Source: RUG626 sp051866775
Lineage (GTDB): Bacteria > Bacillota > Clostridia > Oscillospirales > Oscillospiraceae
Direction of reading: 5' to 3'
Assembly (NCBI GenBank): GCA_051866775.1
Contig: JBJDXR010000018.1
Location: 1 to 49,515, forward strand
DNA length: 49,515 bases
Position numbers and translations under genes: made by a program
Part shown: positions 48,603 to 49,515 of the stretch, piece by piece
How the letters are laid out: every line of letters begins with the position of its first letter
Position numbering within the stretch: position 1 is the first letter of the stretch
Notes under the pieces: generated by a model
What the model was told of the DNA's origin: nothing
Seen by the model: only the letters and a program-made list of their open reading frames with translations
Databases searched by the model: none

Positions 48603-49515
48603 TTATTCCAGAGCGGTGAGCTGTTCATAGATCCACTGGGGAGAGACGCTCTTGGATGAGATCTCCACCAGTATATCCCCGTACAGCACGCCAAAGCGCA
48701 TACGGTATCCGTCCGTGTCCCCGGCGTCGTTTACGGTGTAGGCGCGTTTGTACACCGCCTCCTGCGTCAGCTCCTCGATGGGGAAGATGGGGTTATCCAC
48801 AATCTCCCGCAGCTCCTCCGGCACCGATTCGGCCATGGGGATGGGGTAGAGGGACAGGTCGTAGTTCTCTGTGTCCTGGGCCGCGGTGACGCGCGCGGCG
48901 TCGTCCTCCTCAAAGTATGACACCTTCCAGCGGAGCTCATCGTACCCCTTTGTCCATAGCCCGGAGAGGTAGTTGCTGTACTGGTCCTGATACCGGTGGA
49001 AGGACCCCTCGGAAAAGCCCACCGGGGGCGAGGAGAGCATGTATGCGCCGAAGGTCTCCTCCTCCAGCGCCTTCTGGAGGGTGAGGGCCTCGTTTAAATA
49101 CTCATGTGTCCCGCGCATGGAAAAGAAGCCGAGGTCCGGTACGGAGACGGTGTTCGCATAGCAGTAGACTACATCCGTAAGGTACGCCTGGGCGTGCTCC
49201 AGGTTATCGGCATCGACATTGGCCGCCAGGGAGTAGGTAAGGCCCTCCCGCTCAAACTCCGCCCAAAGCATCACGCCCCCGTCCGGATCAAAATAGCGGT
49301 AAGCGGTGACAATGAGACCGTTTATCTCCGATGTCTCGACCGTGTCCGGCTCGATGACAATGTCGGAGTATACGGGCGTTTCCGCATCCCGTATGGTGCA
49401 GGTGATCTTATCCCCCCAGGAGGCGTTATAAAACTCCAGATATACCATCGCCAGCGGCCCATAGCCGTAATATAATGCCGAGCCGGAGAGCTCCATCCAC
49501 TCAAGCAGAATGTCC
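48603..49515 (-). CDS. unknown protein, C-terminal part (5' end beyond the window)
   Basis: The frame is open to the right edge, so the Met at 49496 is probably internal; about 304 residues are visible. No membrane segment or known motif. Two regions have the look of DUF4367-like extracytoplasmic domains (GLIVTAYRYFDPDGGVMLWAEF and YRMRFGVLYGDILVEISS), as found in sigma-linked membrane proteins of this group, but this is a weak resemblance. It precedes the sigma operon on the same strand and is separated from it by the long palindrome. Confidence 0.65.
   Translation of the reverse strand, partial: DILLEWMELSGSALYYGYGPLAMVYLEFYNASWGDKITCTIRDAETPVYSDIVIEPDTVETSEINGLIVTAYRYFDPDGGVMLWAEFEREGLTYSLAANVDADNLEHAQAYLTDVVYCYANTVSVPDLGFFSMRGTHEYLNEALTLQKALEEETFGAYMLSSPPVGFSEGSFHRYQDQYSNYLSGLWTKGYDELRWKVSYFEEDDAARVTAAQDTENYDLSLYPIPMAESVPEELREIVDNPIFPIEELTQEAVYKRAYTVNDAGDTDGYRMRFGVLYGDILVEISSKSVSPQWIYEQLTALE

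Noticed and set aside
1..49515. CRISPR array, tRNA/rRNA genes, insertion sequences or phage genes
   Set aside because: No spaced direct-repeat array, no cloverleaf ending in CCA, no transposase or integrase reading frame was recognised on either strand by eye.

Overview
The window looks like chromosomal DNA of an anaerobic Gram-positive bacterium, most likely class Clostridia and probably the Oscillospiraceae group. The evidence is the set of conserved Bacillota neighbourhoods (yceD-rpmF, DUF512-der, hprK-murB-rapZ-whiA, mrnC-rqcH, rarA-DUF951), HPr kinase together with a consensus CcpA (cre) site, zinc-ribbon forms of ribosomal proteins L28 and L32, strong AGGAGG ribosome binding sites with some GTG/TTG starts, and an S-layer-homology protein. 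I saw no tRNA, rRNA, insertion sequence, phage gene or CRISPR array. The placement is inferred from gene content only. Both window edges cut genes.

Layout. 1-1789 (-): 5' part of an RluA-type pseudouridine synthase, coupled to an unknown exported membrane-anchored protein. 1852-5458 (+): tandem promoters, yceD-rpmF, terminator, DUF512 radical-SAM protein and der. 5495-8127 (+): an MBOAT acyltransferase / DHHW protein pair, probably for O-acylation of a surface polymer. 8127-19889: an accessory catabolic locus with a LysR regulator, a complete family-5 oligopeptide-type ABC importer, two neutral-ceramidase-like proteins, an alpha/beta hydrolase and a 4-TM protein. 19916-28604: rpmB (-), then hprK-murB-rapZ-whiA, dnaE and a cysteine synthase (+). 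28682-29026: a strong candidate for a free-standing structured RNA with its own consensus promoter and terminator. 29057-33795 (-): deoR-kinase-pdxA2-gntP, a four-carbon sugar-acid (D-threonate/D-erythronate type) catabolic operon. 33876-38218 (-): MarR regulator plus a heterodimeric ABC exporter. 38368-43877: mrnC-rqcH, an ArsR/DUF2087 regulator with a small unknown partner, nth (-), rarA and DUF951. 43881-46325: a small SLH-only protein (-), an XRE regulator, an APH-type phosphotransferase and a 2-TM peptide. 46346-49515 (-): an ECF sigma factor with a large membrane-bound partner, and a truncated unknown gene.

How the parts fit. The most unusual block is 8174-19804. An importer is followed by cytoplasmic hydrolases without signal peptides, so uptake of an amide- or ester-containing compound followed by intracellular cleavage is a reasonable model. 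One of the two ceramidase-like paralogues keeps all four expected zinc ligands and the other appears to have lost both histidines; neither has the serine of the classical ceramidase motif. A cre site lies on the -35 of the LysR promoter, tying the locus to carbon status, and hprK is in the same window. The sugar-acid operon is self-contained: regulator, kinase, oxidative decarboxylase and transporter. Many promoters here are near-perfect TTGACA-17-TATAAT matches, which makes several transcription units and operator candidates unusually readable. All motif and alignment statements were made by eye; no database search was run.
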